6,875 nt of DNA from Thermoflexales bacterium. Its GTDB lineage: Bacteria > Chloroflexota > Anaerolineae > Fen-1058. Below the pieces are notes generated by a model. It did not search any database, was not told the origin of the DNA, and saw only the letters and a program-made list of their open reading frames with translations. The DNA lies in NCBI GenBank assembly GCA_030834835.1, contig JAUQXD010000528.1:1-6875 (forward strand), written 5' to 3'. A program made the translations under genes and the position numbers. Below, piece after piece: positions 5,817 to 6,875 of the stretch (the first letter of the stretch is position 1; every line of letters begins with the position of its first letter).

Positions 5817-6875
5817 CTATGCCGTTATCGTCACTCCACTGAGTTGAATGTACGGCGTGAACACGTCGCCGCTCCAGTAGCCGTCGCAGCTCAGCGCCTG
5901 AATCTGCCGCAGCGATTTGTACAGATCGCCGCTGACGCCCGCGCCGCGCACATAGCCGGCCACCTTGCCGCGCTCAATCTGGTACGCCAGAACGATCGTG
6001 CGCGAGAAGTCCCCGTTCAGTCCGATCGATGAATCACTATCGCCAATCAAGTCAATCAATAAACCATGTTCGAGGTTCTTCAACATATCCGATAGGCGCA
6101 GCGCACCCCCCGCGACCCGCACGTTGGTCGGGTTGGGCAGGGGCGGATCGATGAGATCGCGATAGCCGTTGCCTGTGCTGACGGTCTCAGCCTGCGCCGC
6201 CGAGATGAGGTTGTGATAGAAGCCGGTGACGACGCCGCGCTCGACCAGCGCCGTGCGGCGCGTCGCCATGCCCTCGTGATCGACGGCGGCGCTGTGCGGC
6301 CGATCGGGCAGGGTGGCATCATCATACAGGCTGAACTGCGGATCAAACACGGCCTTGCCAATCTTTGTCGCAAAGCCCACGCGGCGCTTGTTAGCGCGCC
6401 CGGTCGAGGCCAGCACGTGCGCGCCGTTGAACGCCCACAACATCGGTTGCAGCAACGAGGCAAACGCCGTCGGCGAAAAGATCACCGCCTGTGGGCCGGG
6501 CTGCGGCTCGATCAGTGTCTGCGCCCAACGTAACCGCCGCGCCATGCGCCGCGCAAAATCGAGCGGGCTGTCGTCCAGCCGCGCCGTTGAGAAGTTGTCC
6601 AGCGCCACCAGCACGTCATCGCCCGCGTGTCGTTCCACCCATGCTTCACCTTCCAGCCAGGTGTGTGTCAACTGTGCCTCGCCGCCGTTGCTGTTGTGCA
6701 CTTCCACGGTCTCGTGCAGGCGGCGCAGTTCCAACTCGATGGCGATGTCGGGTTGATTGCGCTTGATGGTGCGCATCATCTGCCGCGCCAGATCGCGCAG
6801 TTCGATCTCCGTCAACTGCATCAGCGCAGAATCCGGCGTTGTGCTGGATGTCACCGTCTCGGGCAAGATCAAATT
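5817..6875 (-). CDS. TldE/PmbA-like protein of the TldD family (5' end outside window)
   Basis: The frame is open from the right edge to TAG at 5817-5819, giving about 352 residues. TldE/PmbA proteins are usually near 440-450, so roughly 90-100 N-terminal residues lie outside; the TTG at 6872 is not a credible start. Numbering from that TTG codon, family features are VHNSNG (58-63), a linker to the catalytic-like domain at PGPQAVIFSP (125-134), DHEG (198-201), STGNGYR (232-238), NGDFSR (286-291), YQIERGKV (297-304) and the terminal phrase on 'LSGVTI'. TldD subunits carry an HExxxH zinc motif in the helix after the linker; here the equivalent is LLQPMLWAFNG (140-150), with no such motif, so this is the TldE-type partner. 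In Escherichia coli TldD/TldE form a metalloprotease that degrades unfolded peptides and matures microcin B17. A tldD partner would be expected upstream, beyond 6875. Here the gene is convergent with the beta-helix gene. Confidence 0.93.
   Translation of the reverse strand, partial: NLILPETVTSSTTPDSALMQLTEIELRDLARQMMRTIKRNQPDIAIELELRRLHETVEVHNSNGGEAQLTHTWLEGEAWVERHAGDDVLVALDNFSTARLDDSPLDFARRMARRLRWAQTLIEPQPGPQAVIFSPTAFASLLQPMLWAFNGAHVLASTGRANKRRVGFATKIGKAVFDPQFSLYDDATLPDRPHSAAVDHEGMATRRTALVERGVVTGFYHNLISAAQAETVSTGNGYRDLIDPPLPNPTNVRVAGGALRLSDMLKNLEHGLLIDLIGDSDSSIGLNGDFSRTIVLAYQIERGKVAGYVRGAGVSGDLYKSLRQIQALSCDGYWSGDVFTPYIQLSGVTITA

Noticed and set aside
5817..6872. Complete TldE-like gene starting at TTG 6872
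   Set aside because: The frame stays open to the window edge and about 90-100 N-terminal residues of the family are missing, so the gene is cut by the window.

Overview
The window looks like chromosomal DNA from a GC-rich bacterium that makes vitamin B6 by the DXP-independent PdxS/PdxT route. A member of the Chloroflexota (Anaerolineae-like) is my best guess. The reasons are the PdxS/PdxT pair, a SpoIIIAA/Ycf45-type R3H-class ATPase next to an unusual double GNAT-like protein, and a secreted beta-helix protein with a 'choice-of-anchor' type C-terminus ending in an aromatic-x-P-L-x-R/K tail. The assignment is inference; no rRNA or marker gene is present.

Layout. Positions 1-3912 hold five minus-strand genes in one direction. 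In transcription order these are pdxS (PLP synthase), a GNAT acetyltransferase, pdxT (glutaminase subunit), a 319-residue protein with two GNAT-like halves, and a P-loop ATPase that runs off the left edge. Spacings are 72, 2, 47 and 26 nt, so they could form one transcription unit. The GNAT gene sits between pdxS and pdxT and is probably translationally coupled to pdxT. Both larger gaps (72 and 47 nt) hold the same kind of element: about 56-60 bp of degenerate 7-bp units (consensus near T-G-C-G-T-R-N) arranged as two facing arms that can fold into a hairpin. One copy overlaps the stop codon of pdxT.

Positions 3913-4121 form a divergent intergenic region with the pdxS leader and, on the other strand, the leader of the beta-helix gene. 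Positions 4122-5747 (plus strand) encode a secreted right-handed beta-helix protein whose DNA is clearly less GC-rich than its neighbours. It ends at a strong factor-independent terminator (5772-5813). Positions 5817-6875 (minus strand, convergent, start outside the window) encode the C-terminal part of a TldE/PmbA-like protein.

Functionally, PdxS and PdxT together make pyridoxal 5'-phosphate from ribose 5-phosphate, glyceraldehyde 3-phosphate and glutamine-derived ammonia. The roles of the two acetyltransferase-like proteins and of the ATPase are not known from sequence. I see no defence system, CRISPR array, tRNA, rRNA or transposase. The most unusual items are the heptad-repeat hairpins, the GNAT gene embedded in pdxS-pdxT, the degenerate double-GNAT/ATPase pair, and the low-GC beta-helix gene with its C-terminal tail.
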